This document shows, piece by piece, positions 33,765 to 43,336 of a stretch of DNA of 64,000 nucleotides (its first letter is position 1; every line of letters starts with the position of its first letter). The translations under genes were made by a program, and so were the position numbers. Below the pieces are notes generated by a model. That model ran no database searches and was not told the DNA's origin. It saw only the letters and a program-made list of their open reading frames with translations. This DNA is from an uncultured Clostridia bacterium (lineage in GTDB: Bacteria; Bacillota; Clostridia; Oscillospirales; Ruminococcaceae), in contig CANDVA010000007.1 in assembly GCA_947389015.1 (NCBI GenBank), forward strand, positions 1 through 64,000. Direction: 5' to 3'.

Positions 33765-35333
33765 ATGGAATTTAAAACCGTTATTTTACGATTTAGAGAT
33801 TTGGTTACTGAAAATGATGGTACCATATCTAAACATAAGGATTTGATTAGCAAAAAGGTCATGTTTGGTGGGGGTGGTGGAATAAAGGAAATGAAAAAGT
33901 TCCTTTTGACGAATTTTCCGTTTTAAACGGTGAACTAAAAAATAAACCTGAATATATTTATCTTGTTGATTCGGGTCAAAAGAAATTATTTAAGGCTAAA
34001 TGCCTTAATATCGAATATTTCAAAGAAAAACAGTTATCGCCGGAATCGGAATATACACCTACTTATTATTGAACAAAAGTATTATGCGTGGTTTAAATTT
34101 GATAAAATTGAAGAATGCTATATTAACGAAATTAGGAACTATACATATGTGAAAGTGGATTCACTGTTTGCAGAAAAGAGTTCTAATTACGATAAATTCT
34201 ATGGGAAAAGAGTTTATAACATTGATGAAATGATTCAGCAAAACAGAACAATATGGTTTGTACGGGATTATGATGAGAAGAAAGATTCAGATTATGAAAT
34301 TCAATTAATAAATTCTAATATTGTGGAACCACATGATTTTAGCGAAAAATATTTCGAAGTCGGCAGCGATACTTTGTTGTGGTTATCAGACTTGCATTTT
34401 GGAAAAGATGACGTTTTTAAGGTTAAAGCAGATGAATCAACAGATATTACTTTAACTAAACATATTCAAAATGTTTGTACGGATTTTGAAAATTTGGGAG
34501 GACTGATAATAACCGGGGATATTACATCTTGCTGCAAAGAAGAAGGTTTCACTAAAGCAAAAGAATTTATTTATGATTTAAATCGTCAGCTTTCTAGAAT
34601 ACTTATATCGGAAAATATAATATTTTGTCCGGGAAATCATGATTTTGTTCGTAAAGAAGAAAAACTTGGCGATGATTACCCAAAGAAAGTTTCAGAAAAT
34701 CCCGACAGCATTAAGTATTATAAAGACTTTTACAGCTCAATTCATAATTTATTTCCTAATGAGTACATGGCATGTGGTCGTAAATTGTTGATGTCAACAG
34801 GAATAACTGTAGAGATAGTGGCATTGAATAGCCTTATTTTACAACAATATGAGGATTTTAACGGTCATGGTTTTTTATCAAGTGAACAGTTGGAATATGT
34901 TGCAAAAAGTATGCAATGGGAAAAAAATTCTCAAACAAACTCTGTACGAATTGCCATAATGCACCATCATTATATGCCGACTTGTTTAGTTGAACAGATA
35001 GAGGTGAAAAAGCCAAGCAGTGTCGTTTACGATGCTGAACGGCTTGCACAGTGGTTAGTAAAATATAATGTTAAATTGCTTTTGCATGGACATAAGCATC
35101 AATCTTTTGTCTCAAAAGTAGGACATTTTGATAGTAAAGACGACGAGATTAACGAGAATACAATTAAAAATTTTTATATTGTTGGAATGGGCGGAACGGG
35201 AGCTAAAGATTGTGAAAATAAAATTGCTACTTTAAAATTTTGTAACAATGAAATTGAATTGAAATTTTTCAGAATTTACGCGGACAATACTGAAAAAGAT
35301 AAACCGCTTCAGACAATACATATTCCTATATAA
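33765..35333 (+). pseudogene. Calcineurin-like metallophosphoesterase, N-terminus broken by two frameshifts
   Basis: The start is ATG 33765 after GAAGGAGAG. Three frames are needed: MEFKTVILRFRDLVTENDGT, then WWGWWNKGNEKVPFDEFSVL after a shift near 33870, then EQKYYAWFKFDKIEE after a shift near 34070; the last frame stays open to 35333. The C-terminal phosphoesterase domain has all metal motifs: LWLSDLHFG, LIITGDIT, CPGNHDF, IMHHHYMP and LLHGHKHQ. Restored length is about 520 residues. The N-terminal domain is of the kind found in GAF-less, two-domain defence or toxin-like phosphoesterases, but I cannot name it. AT-rich, unlike the dynamin operon. The following HAD gene starts 20 bp after the stop. 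Confidence 0.7.
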
Positions 35334-35353
35334 AGCCGGATGGAGGATTATAG

Positions 35354-36187
35354 ATGATAAAGTTAGTAATTACGGATCTAGATGATACGTTATATTCCTG
35401 GATCGGTTTTTTTATACCCGCTTTTTATAATATGGTGCAGGAGTTATCTTTATTAATCGATGTGCCTATTGAAGAGTTGCTGAAAGAATATAAAACAATT
35501 CACCAAAAAGTAGGAAGTGTTGAATATCCATTTGCAACTTTAAATCTGCCATCTGTAAAAAAGAAGTATTGTGGGTTTACTGATGAACAAATAAAAAGTG
35601 AGCTTAATTCTGCTTTTCATAAATTTAATTCTTCTCGTAAAAAATTATTGAAATTAAATCCGGAAGTTGAAGACACTTTAAAATTTTTTAATGATAAAAA
35701 TATAAAGGTTGTTGCATATACTGAATCAGCAGAAGAGAACGGTTTTTATTGATTAAAAAAATTAGGAATTGATAATTTCTTTAGGGAAGTATATGTGTCT
35801 AATAGTTTGTATAAGCGCCCTGACACAATTCCATCATCTCCCAAAACACATATAGTGCATGGTAAGAAACCTAATGTAGCATTATTAAAAGAGATTTGCA
35901 GCAGGGAAAATGTTGAAATATGTGAGGCGGTGTATATTGGAGATAGTCTGTCTAAGGATATGTTAATGGCAAAGCAAGCCGGTATTACATCCATATGGTG
36001 TGATTTCCAAAGAGACGATATTCAAGACTTATATAGCAAATTAGTGGCTATATCACATTGGACTGAACAAGATTTTCAGCTTGAACAACAACACAAAAAA
36101 GAGTGGAAGGAAAATGGTTATAGCCCGGATTATACTATTCATTCTTTTGGAGAGTGTAAAGAAATCTTATCTCAAATTAATAAGTAA
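35354..36187 (+). pseudogene. HAD-superfamily hydrolase split by one in-frame TGA
   Basis: From ATG 35354: MIKLVITDLDDTLYSWIGFF contains the DxDDTL nucleophile motif. A TGA at 35750-35752 interrupts NGFY-LKKLGIDNFF. The same frame then continues to 36187 with HGKKPNVALLKEICSRE (motif III lysine) and EAVYIGDSLSKDMLMAKQAG (motif IV). Restored length is 277 residues. A TGG or CGA to TGA change is enough. Partner of the metallophosphoesterase; both are disabled by small lesions. Confidence 0.72.
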
Positions 36188-36739
36188 TAACTATAATAAA
36201 TGTAAAAAATGCTTATATGTAGATTTTTATTGTTATTAGCTGCATATAATTGCTACTTGGGCAACCCTTATAACAACGATAGGTAAAAAACCATTTAGTA
36301 CTTTTTGATATAATCCCCATAAAATAGATGGTTAAAAAGTCTAATCTATGGAGGTATTTTTATGGCATAAACATATATGCAGCGATTGTAACCATGATGT
36401 GCTCATATTAGCGTTAAAGCTAATATGGACTTGAGCCGATGAACAAACGTGAGGAATCCCGAAGTTCATCGGCTCTTTTGTTTTAATGAGTTGTAAAAGT
36501 TACGAGATCATTGAATTTTGCATTTCTTTAAGTCTTTTGTGAAGCGGTATCGCCATAAAGAATGTTACAATCACAGGCAGCAATCCTCTTGACTTCTCCA
36601 AAAATATTTGCTATGCTGAGATTACAAAAGACATTAAACTGAAATGTTTAGGGAAATTTCAACTGCGAAAGGAATGGCTTGTATGTAATAATTTAACGCA
36701 AGAAAGCAGTAATCAAAACAGTAGGGAGGTACAAATACA
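36188..36739. other. Non-coding interval with hairpins
   Basis: No gene seen. CATATTAGC (36404-36412) pairs with GCTAATATG (36419-36427). Close behind lies a terminator, listed separately. Upstream, TGGAGGTATTTTTATGGCATAA at about 36352 is a ribosome site followed by ATG-GCA-TAA, possibly the stump of a deleted gene. Confidence 0.5.
36433..36480 (+). terminator. Rho-independent terminator
   Basis: GAGCCGATGAAC at 36433-36444 pairs perfectly with GTTCATCGGCTC at 36464-36475, followed by TTTTGTTTT. There is no intact gene directly upstream; it may have belonged to a deleted one. Confidence 0.8.
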
Positions 36740-37412
36740 ATGAGAAAATTCAAACAGGTTCACCGTAAAGAGGTCACGACGGCATTGCCGAGTGGGAGAA
36801 AATCGAAGAACGCGCCGCCTCGGTAATGCTGAAGACGGGAACTTTCATCAAACAATCGCTTCTTGAAAATTTTGACGAGTTAGTAACGGTGCGGGGGCTG
36901 ACACAAGACCAACTGCGTAAATTTAACGAAAACGGCAACAAAGACCGCCGCGCGTTTAAGGGAAAATATCACGCGGTGCATTCCAGCGGAAGCACGGGAA
37001 AGCCCGGATATTTTGTTTATGACAACCGCGCTTGGAACTCTATGCTTATTGGAATAATCCGCGTGGCGCTGTGGGGAATGAGTATGCCGCGGCTGCTGAA
37101 ATTCCTCGCGGAAAAGCCGAGAATAGCCATATATCGCTGCGACGGACGGACGTTACGGCGGCGCAATGGCGGTCGGCGACGGAATAGACGGCGTGGGCGC
37201 GGCGCAAATGCACCTCGACGTAAAAACTCCGCTCTCGGAATGGGTGAGCCATATCAAAGAATTCAAGCCGAATATGATAATCGGCTATCCGTCGGCAGTG
37301 AAAATTCTCGGCGAGCTTGCGGAAAAGGGCGAGGTCGCACTGAAAATAAATCGTATTGTCACCTGCGGAGAGCCGCTTGGCAAGACTTTTCCTGAGATTA
37401 AACAAATAGTTA
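36740..37412 (+). pseudogene. PaaK/CapK-like adenylate-forming ligase fragment
   Basis: ATG 36740 (ribosome site GGGAGG) starts a short frame; after a shift near 36775 it continues as EWEKIEERAASVML, LLENFDELVTV and AVHSSGSTGKPGYFVYD, where SSGSTGKP is the ATP motif of the phenylacetate-CoA ligase superfamily. A second shift near 37150 leads to GGAMAVGDGIDGVGAAQMHL, EFKPNMIIGYPSAVKILGEL and IVTCGEPLGKTFPEIKQI. Homology then ends abruptly and IS1182 sequence follows in the same frame. The C-terminal half of the ligase is missing. Confidence 0.65.
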
Positions 37413-37990
37413 TCGACGCCGGTTTCAAGACGCCGTGGATAGCTAAGCAAGTGATTAATGACAACAGATTCCCAGTGCTTCCGTACAAGCGCCCGATGGG
37501 TAAGACCGGCTTTTTCAGACCTCATGAGTTTATTTATGATGAGTATTTCGACTGCGTTCTTTGCCCCGAAAACAGCGTTTTAAAATATTTCACAACTACC
37601 CGCGAGGGTTATCGTCAGTTCAAAAGTGATCCTAATACATGCCAAAACTGTCCGTCAAGATTTAAATGCACTGAAAACAAAAATTGCGTAAAAACCGTTG
37701 AAAAGCACGTTTGGACAGACTATCTTGAGATTGTTGAGGATTACAGACACACCCCGCCATTGCGTGAGCTTTACGAACATCGCAAGGAAACAATTGAGCG
37801 AGTGTTCGCCGACGCTAAGGAAAAATGCGCTATGCGGTTTACATATCTTAAAGGCTTGACTCGCAATCTCGGCTGGGTCAGGCTTAAGTTTGCTGCCATG
37901 AACCTCAAAAAATATGCCATCCACCAATGGCATATTCGCACTTATTTTATCTTTTGCCGGTTTCCACGTCCATTTGCCTTTGTTGCTTAA
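37413..37990 (+). pseudogene. IS1182-family transposase, C-terminal fragment
   Basis: DAGFKTPWIAKQVINDNRF, PVLPYKRPMGKTGFFRPHEF, YDEYFDCVLCPENSVLKYF, CQNCPSRFKC, HVWTDYLEIVEDYRHTP and KETIERVFADAKEKCAMRFT are the conserved end of IS1182 transposases, including the last catalytic Glu in ETIERVFADAKE and the four-cysteine motif. The fragment is fused in frame to the ligase remnant, making a spurious 274-residue ORF from 37166. The element's terminal repeat lies 33 bp after the stop. Confidence 0.8.
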
Positions 37991-38022
37991 CTTTAACCCC
38001 CACTTCCTTTGCGGAAATGGGG

Positions 38023-38037
38023 TTTTTCTACAGTCTG
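38023..38037. repeat. Terminal inverted repeat of the right IS1182 fragment
   Basis: TTTTTCTACAGTCTG, identical over 15 bp to 12011-12025. It is preceded by a terminator-like stem (ACCCC/GGGGT, about 37996-38022) inside the element and followed without a gap by a palindrome. Confidence 0.7.
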
Positions 38038-38038
38038 G

Positions 38039-38155
38039 AGCAGCCGCTTAAGCGGCTGCTTGTGAATAAGATGCGGTTGCCAGACTTTTCAATGCGCCTC
38101 CAGGCGCAAGCCAGTATTGGGCGCTTGAAGCGCCAGTGCAAACCACGCGTGGTTT
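38039..38155. repeat. Cluster of four different short palindromes
   Basis: Within 117 bp: AGCAGCCGCTT plus its reverse complement (38039-38060), TGCGCCT-CC-AGGCGCA (38093-38108), GGCGCTT-G-AAGCGCC (38120-38134) and AAACCACGCGTGGTTT (38140-38155). The stems share no sequence, spacers are 32, 11 and 5 bp, and no T-run follows. It begins directly at the IS1182 end. Confidence 0.7.
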
Positions 38156-38221
38156 TGATTAGACGGCAAATGCGGTATGAAATTCCATTGGAGTCATACA
38201 TCTGAGCCGTTTTTGGTAACG

Positions 38222-38812
38222 CTTTGTGTTAATAAAAACTTATGTAATTTTCAATTGCCGAAATCTGTTCGTCAGCAGAATTGAATGTCCAAGATAATAC
38301 ATCTCGGATTTTAGGATGCCCCAAAACCCTTCCATTGGACCGTTGTCAATATAGCGACCAACACGGGACATGCTTTGTATTACCCCGACGTTCTCGAGCT
38401 TTATATGAAACCTTTTACTTGTATATTGACATCCTCTGTCGCTGTGCAGGAGCGGATGCGCGTTGGGATTCGCGGCTATTGCTTCATCAAAGGTGTCAAA
38501 TACAAGCGGATTGTTATTACTTGCGCTTATTTTAAATGCTACAATGCGTCTGTCATATAGATCAAGGATCGCGCTTAAATACAGCTTTTTTATTTCCGCA
38601 CCGTCGTTATACTTGAATTCCGTCACATCGGTAAGCCACTTTTCATTTGGATTATCCGCGTAGAATTTCCTGCTCAAAATGTTTTCGGCAGTAACCTCGG
38701 GCGCAGTTCTTATATATTTTCTGTGTTTGCGGCGGCAAACGGATTTCAGCCCAAGCAGCCTCATAAGACGATACAATGCAGTAGGTACTGCCGTCCACCG
38801 TGATTGCAGCAC
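38222..38812 (-). pseudogene. IS3-family transposase (OrfB) fragment
   Basis: The DDE integrase core is present: WLTDVTEFKYNDGAE (first Asp), HSDRGCQYTS (second Asp) and MEGFWGILKSEMYYL (Glu). The reading begins in mid-protein (LYRLMRLLGLKSVCRRK) without the upstream helix-turn-helix or OrfA, and near 38275 a frameshift separates it from its tail NSADEQISAIENYI. An IS150-like element truncated at both ends. Confidence 0.75.
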
Positions 38813-39505
38813 CGCTGCTTTAACCCACTAAATAATATCTACCATATTTGCTCCTACAGCCCGTCAAACCGCTTGCTTATTGGTGTTGATATTGAGATTT
38901 TCTATCCGTTTTCTCTAATTATCCTCAGCGATAGTCAGGTCGAGATTGAATAGCTGCTTTTTGGTTGTTCCGTGATAAATTTGGACAATATTCTGAACGG
39001 ATACAATTGCTTTGTTGAAGACGGGCTTGGTTTTATGGAATACTCGCTTGGTCGTGTTGACGAGGATTTTGTGAATGAATACGGCTATGGAAAAAAGATG
39101 ACCTCGGAAATTATTTACTACAGCTCACCCGATTTGATCTTATGAAACTTGATAAAGACGATTTGTCGGCTGAGGACATCACCGACGATCTGCGTGAATT
39201 GAACAACAGCATTTCTTCTTTTTTCGATATTTACATTGATTTTCCGAACGCTCATCTTCAAGTTCATCAGACCTAAAACCTTTTATTCGCGATTGGATTA
39301 ACCACAATAAATAATTTTCTAATTCCGATGAAACCGCGCGTTATTTTACAAAATTTAACTGTTCCAAAGAACTTAATTTTGAATGAACAAAGTGCGGAAT
39401 GCAGTCGTTTGGATATATCCATACTTGATGGGAGCAGTAATTTATTCTATGCGAGTAGATAAAGTTCACCGATGTAGGTTAATTTCTGTATTATGATTTC
39501 TTTCG
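38813..39505. other. Debris region with two coding-like scraps
   Basis: No intact gene. About 38990-39144 on the plus strand reads NCFVEDGLGFMEYSLGRVDE and FVNEYGYGKKMTSEIIYYSS, and 39141-39277 reads KLDKDDLSAEDITDDLRELN. Both look like protein remnants, in different frames, without recognisable family. No RNA gene or promoter seen. Confidence 0.45.
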
Positions 39506-39717
39506 CAGAATCATTACCGCACTGATAACGAGCAGATGCGAAACAAAGCCTCGATGATAAAAGAGTTTATCAATACCCACTTTTTCAGCTCTGACGCTAA
39601 TGTGGATATTGAGGATGAGTATAAGAGGTTCGAGAAAAAAGCGTTGGAAAACAGCGTTGCCGAGTTCTAAAAGAAACACAACCTCGCCACCGAATTCGTT
39701 CAGTGGTTGATGAGTAT
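39506..39717 (+). pseudogene. Possible type I restriction R-subunit C-terminal remnant
   Basis: Plus-strand frame EQMRNKASMIKEFINTHFFS, VDIEDEYKRFEKKALENSVA, stop, then KHNLATEFVQWLMS resembles the charged helical C-terminus of HsdR proteins. No start, one internal TAA, and it runs up to the stop of the antiporter gene on the other strand. Short and weak; assignment by general resemblance only. Confidence 0.35.
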
Positions 39718-39718
39718 T

Positions 39719-40960
39719 TTAATATTCTGCAAAAACTTCTTCAGTTTCGTCAATATCCATTTTTTCGCCCGTCGTCAGGACATGATCGGATTTATCTTCT
39801 CCCCTGTACAGAAACTTAAGCAGTATTGGCGAGGCGACTGACGAGCATAGTATCAGCAATATTACCGATGTAAAGTACTCGGGTGAGACCATTCCAACGG
39901 CAAGCCCCTTTTGCGCGACGATAAGTGCGACCTCTCCGCGGGTCATCATACCCACACCTACCTTAAGCGCGTCCTTGGTACTATATCTCCAAAGCTTGGC
40001 TGTCAGTCCGCAGCCTATGACCTTAGACATCATAGCTACTGCGACAAACGCCAGCGAGAACCACAGCAAATTGAGCGTGAAGCCGTCAAAATTGGTTTTA
40101 AGTCCTATGGATGCGAAGAACACGGGACCGAACAGCATATAACTCGAAATATCCATTTTTCCCGCGATATACTCCGCATCACGCAGGTTACAGAGGATTA
40201 TTCCCGCCACATATGCGCCCGTGATGTCCGCGATACCGAAAAACTTTTCCGCGCAGTATGACATAAAGAAGCAGAGCGCCAGTCCGAATATCGGGATCAT
40301 TCGGTGGTGGAAAAAGCGCTTGTCAAGGAATTTGAACAGCAGATAGATCAAAAATCCCACCACAAAGCTAAACGCAATAAACAACGCTGTCTTGATCACA
40401 ACATCCAGCGGCTTTGCGTCGGCGGAACGGAAGCCCACAACGAATGTCAGCACGATAATACCGATAACATCGTCAATGATCGCCGATGATACGATAATAG
40501 TTCCTACCTTGCTTTTCAAATGACCAAGCTCACGTAGCGTCTGGACGGTTATGCTTACGGAGGTTGCCGTCATTATCGTACCTATGAACAAGCCGCGAAA
40601 GAATTCGTCAGAACCTATGGGCGCAAATCCGAAAAAGCAACCGTACAGCGCCCAACCCATAACCATTGGCACGAACACACCCATACACGCGATAGAAAGC
40701 GCCACGGGACCCGATTTGACGAGTTCCTTCAAATTCGTCTCCAATCCCGCCGAAAACATCAGCAAAACCACACCGATCTCAGCCAGCATAGCGATAAAAT
40801 CCGATTGTCCCACCAGCCCCAGAACGCTCGGACCGATAAGCAGCCCTGCCGCTATCTGTCCAACGACCTGCGGCGCTTTCAATTTCTTAGCTGCCAATCC
40901 CAGCAGCTTTGCGGCAATAATAATTATTGCTAAATCTTTAAAGCATTCATATGCTTCCAC
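39719..40960 (-). CDS. CPA2-family cation:proton antiporter (Kef/NapA type)
   Basis: 413 residues, about 12 hydrophobic helices beginning with LAIIIIAAKLLGLAAKKL. Typical CPA2 patterns: APQVVGQIAAGLLIGPSVLG, MFSAGLETNLKEL, and IIDDVIGIIVL with the conserved Asp pair that carries the exchanged ions. No TrkA-N or TrkA-C regulatory domain follows; the protein ends with a short acidic tail. Predicted to exchange Na+ or K+ for H+ across the membrane. Monocistronic on the minus strand. Substrate ion cannot be decided from sequence. Confidence 0.85.
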   Translation of the reverse strand: MEAYECFKDLAIIIIAAKLLGLAAKKLKAPQVVGQIAAGLLIGPSVLGLVGQSDFIAMLAEIGVVLLMFSAGLETNLKELVKSGPVALSIACMGVFVPMVMGWALYGCFFGFAPIGSDEFFRGLFIGTIMTATSVSITVQTLRELGHLKSKVGTIIVSSAIIDDVIGIIVLTFVVGFRSADAKPLDVVIKTALFIAFSFVVGFLIYLLFKFLDKRFFHHRMIPIFGLALCFFMSYCAEKFFGIADITGAYVAGIILCNLRDAEYIAGKMDISSYMLFGPVFFASIGLKTNFDGFTLNLLWFSLAFVAVAMMSKVIGCGLTAKLWRYSTKDALKVGVGMMTRGEVALIVAQKGLAVGMVSPEYFTSVILLILCSSVASPILLKFLYRGEDKSDHVLTTGEKMDIDETEEVFAEY

Positions 40961-41167
40961 AACAATTCACCTCTCGTCTTATTTACCAAACTTATTATAT
41001 TATTTTTGTGGAATTTATTCAATGCTCAAATTATACAATTTTTATTCTTTCATAGGGAAATTTTTGTTTAATATATTGACAGCAAAAAAAACGTGTGGTA
41101 TACTTATTATAGGTGATCTAATTATGTTTGATAATAATGTAAAATTGGGATTTGTGAGGAAAAAGTA

Positions 41168-41668
41168 ATGATACTAAAATATAGAAAAGCAACTCCAAAT
41201 GATATTGAAGAAATATACAGTATAGTTCACACTGCTATAGATGCTATGGAGCGATATAATATTTTTCAATGGGATGATTTGTATCCTGCAAAAGAAGATT
41301 TTCAGGAAGATGTTGATAAAAGTCAACTCTATGTTGGGTCAGTGAATGGTCAAATAGCGGTTGTATATACCTTAAATCAAAAGTGTGATAAAGAATATGA
41401 AAACGGCAAGTGGAAATATAAAGATAAGCCATTTTATGTCGTACATAGGCTTTGTGTGAAGCCGACTTTTCAAAACAGAGGAATTGCTAAATCTGCGTTA
41501 TTATATATTGAAAAGCAATTAACGGAAATGGGCATTCATGTTATTCGATTAGATGTATTCTCTAATAATACATTTGCATTAAGGCTATATAATTCTTTAG
41601 GGTATTCGGAAGTTGGTTATGCTGACTGGCGAAAAGGGAAATTTTTTTTGATGGAAAAGTGCTTTTAG
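41168..41668 (+). CDS. GNAT-family N-acetyltransferase
   Basis: 166 residues. The acetyl-CoA site is in VHRLCVKPTFQNRGIAKSAL (Q/R-x-x-G-x-A), followed by IHVIRLDVFSNNTFALRLYN and YNSLGYSEVGYADW, motif B of GNAT enzymes. Start after GAGGAAAAAG. More AT-rich than its neighbours, which may indicate recent acquisition. The acceptor (protein, amine or antibiotic) cannot be inferred. Confidence 0.8.
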   Translation: MILKYRKATPNDIEEIYSIVHTAIDAMERYNIFQWDDLYPAKEDFQEDVDKSQLYVGSVNGQIAVVYTLNQKCDKEYENGKWKYKDKPFYVVHRLCVKPTFQNRGIAKSALLYIEKQLTEMGIHVIRLDVFSNNTFALRLYNSLGYSEVGYADWRKGKFFLMEKCF

Positions 41669-41717
41669 CCACAAATTCTAATTTATCCTAATTAAAAATA
41701 GAAAGGAGACCACCTGA

Positions 41718-43193
41718 ATGACAGGCAGAAACTATATAAACCCCAACGACCGAGGACGCTTCGGCTTCAGTGAAAGCGGCGAATTCAGAGCGCCGTACAA
41801 AGGTGCGCATATCTTCACGGCATTGATAATCGCCGCGGCGATAAGCGTTATCTCTATCTCCATACTTGTTGTAATGGGATACTATCGGGAGATACTCCCG
41901 TCAATACCTAACGGGAATCTTCTTCTTGCGCTGATAGGGATCATTATTATAGGAGTAATCGGGGTGGTCTGCATACTTGTCGCAATTCTCGGTATACGCA
42001 CCGTAACAAGCGGCTACAAGTGCCAATATACAGCCAACGACGAAAAAATGGTGCTGACGATAGGCGGCGATACACATACGATTTATTATAAAGAGGTACA
42101 GACTGTTCACTTTATCCCGCATACTTCTTTCGGCAAGGTCCGCGGCTATAATGTCACCATAAGAATAAACGGCGCTGACGAGAGCTACGCAATAACGTTC
42201 GACGGCTTTCTGTCAGAAAAAAACACACCGTTTTACATTATTCAGGAACGCTCGGAAATACTCCGCAACGCCGAATATAATGAACGCGTAAGGCTTGCGG
42301 GCATGAACGCCGTGGGAGAAAACAACAATCCCATACGCGCCGAGGACGTTGCCAAGGCTCAAGAGGGTAAAAAGGACGTATATGACCGAATGGCGGAACT
42401 ATTGGGAAAGGACGCGGAAATGCCCGGCGTAAGCCTTGGCAAGGCCGAACGCAACACCGCCCGCGCCGTCAGAGCATACCGCGCCGAGCAGGAAGCCCGC
42501 GCGTCCAACGCCCCCGTTATTCCCGAGGGCATAGAGTGCGGCTACGACATTTCAAAGGTAATGGAAAAGGTATCTCCGTCGGTCGGCGGCTATGCCGCAG
42601 ATATGCCGACGCTCGGCAAGGACGGCAAGGTACTCGCGCCTGCCGAGACGTACATCAACGAGGAAGGTAGAGAGGTCTCGATCAACGATATTATAGGGCG
42701 CGGAACGTTCCGCGTGGCGCTGCCCAAAAAGCAGACCGTATTGCTATGGCTGATCTCCGCGCCTCTGTTACTTTGGGCGCTGTATGCAGTAATTCTGCTG
42801 CCATTGAACTTTATCAATCTTTTTCTCGGCGATATTTCGGCTGTCGCAACGGTGGTCTCCGCGATACTTTCGTTTGTGATATCCATAGTCATCATCAAGT
42901 GTATACGGCAGGGCAGGGAATACAGCTACAAGGCCAACGGCAGAGAGTTCGTCGTTACGGCGAAAAATATGCCCGAGGAACACATTTACTACAACGAGGT
43001 CGCAGGCGTGTCCTATTCCAAGCTGAAATTCCTTTGGTTTGATAACGGATACAACGTGGAGATCACAACAAACTACGGTATCATCAAATACAAATTCGTA
43101 TACCCGAGATTTCGTCACAATGTAAAAACCGAGGACCTGCCGTTCGAGCTGATACGCAAGGGAGCGGAAAAGCTGAAAACACAAACCAAATGA
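41718..43193 (+). CDS. Membrane protein with internally duplicated helix-pair plus PH-like module
   Basis: 491 residues, ribosome site AAAGGAG. Module 1: two membrane helices (about 32-55 and 66-92) and a beta domain with YKCQYTANDEKMVLTIGG, IYYKEVQTVHFIP and GYNVTIRINGADESY. Module 2: helices at about 340-395, then YSYKANGREFVVTAKNM, IYYNEVAGVSYSKLKF and GYNVEITTNYGIIKYKF. The two soluble parts match each other in order and spacing (IYYxEV, then GYNVxI), a clear internal duplication. They resemble bacterial PH-domain proteins. A charged linker (about 190-310) separates the modules. Function unknown. Confidence 0.7.
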   Translation: MTGRNYINPNDRGRFGFSESGEFRAPYKGAHIFTALIIAAAISVISISILVVMGYYREILPSIPNGNLLLALIGIIIIGVIGVVCILVAILGIRTVTSGYKCQYTANDEKMVLTIGGDTHTIYYKEVQTVHFIPHTSFGKVRGYNVTIRINGADESYAITFDGFLSEKNTPFYIIQERSEILRNAEYNERVRLAGMNAVGENNNPIRAEDVAKAQEGKKDVYDRMAELLGKDAEMPGVSLGKAERNTARAVRAYRAEQEARASNAPVIPEGIECGYDISKVMEKVSPSVGGYAADMPTLGKDGKVLAPAETYINEEGREVSINDIIGRGTFRVALPKKQTVLLWLISAPLLLWALYAVILLPLNFINLFLGDISAVATVVSAILSFVISIVIIKCIRQGREYSYKANGREFVVTAKNMPEEHIYYNEVAGVSYSKLKFLWFDNGYNVEITTNYGIIKYKFVYPRFRHNVKTEDLPFELIRKGAEKLKTQTK

Positions 43194-43208
43194 TAACAAA
43201 ACAAAGAT

Positions 43209-43232
43209 AAGGCGGTGTCTCTGCACCGCCTT
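43209..43232 (+). terminator. Terminator-like hairpin between convergent genes
   Basis: AAGGCGGTG at 43209-43217 pairs with CACCGCCTT at 43224-43232. Flanks are T-rich on both strands, so it may serve the PH-like gene and the spoIIP gene. Confidence 0.6.
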
Positions 43233-43336
43233 ATTCCTATATGTGCTGCCCCTCCGCCCATATGACATCTCCTTTGCAGCATAATATAAATTAGTATTAT
43301 AATACCGTTACGAAAATGTCAATAAAAAACGTCGTT

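Noticed and set aside
37166-37990. 274-codon open frame as a single gene
   Set aside because: It is a chance in-frame fusion of a ligase fragment and an IS1182 C-terminus.
38039-38155. CRISPR-like repeat array
   Set aside because: The four palindromes have different sequences and irregular spacing; there are no repeats or spacers and no cas gene.
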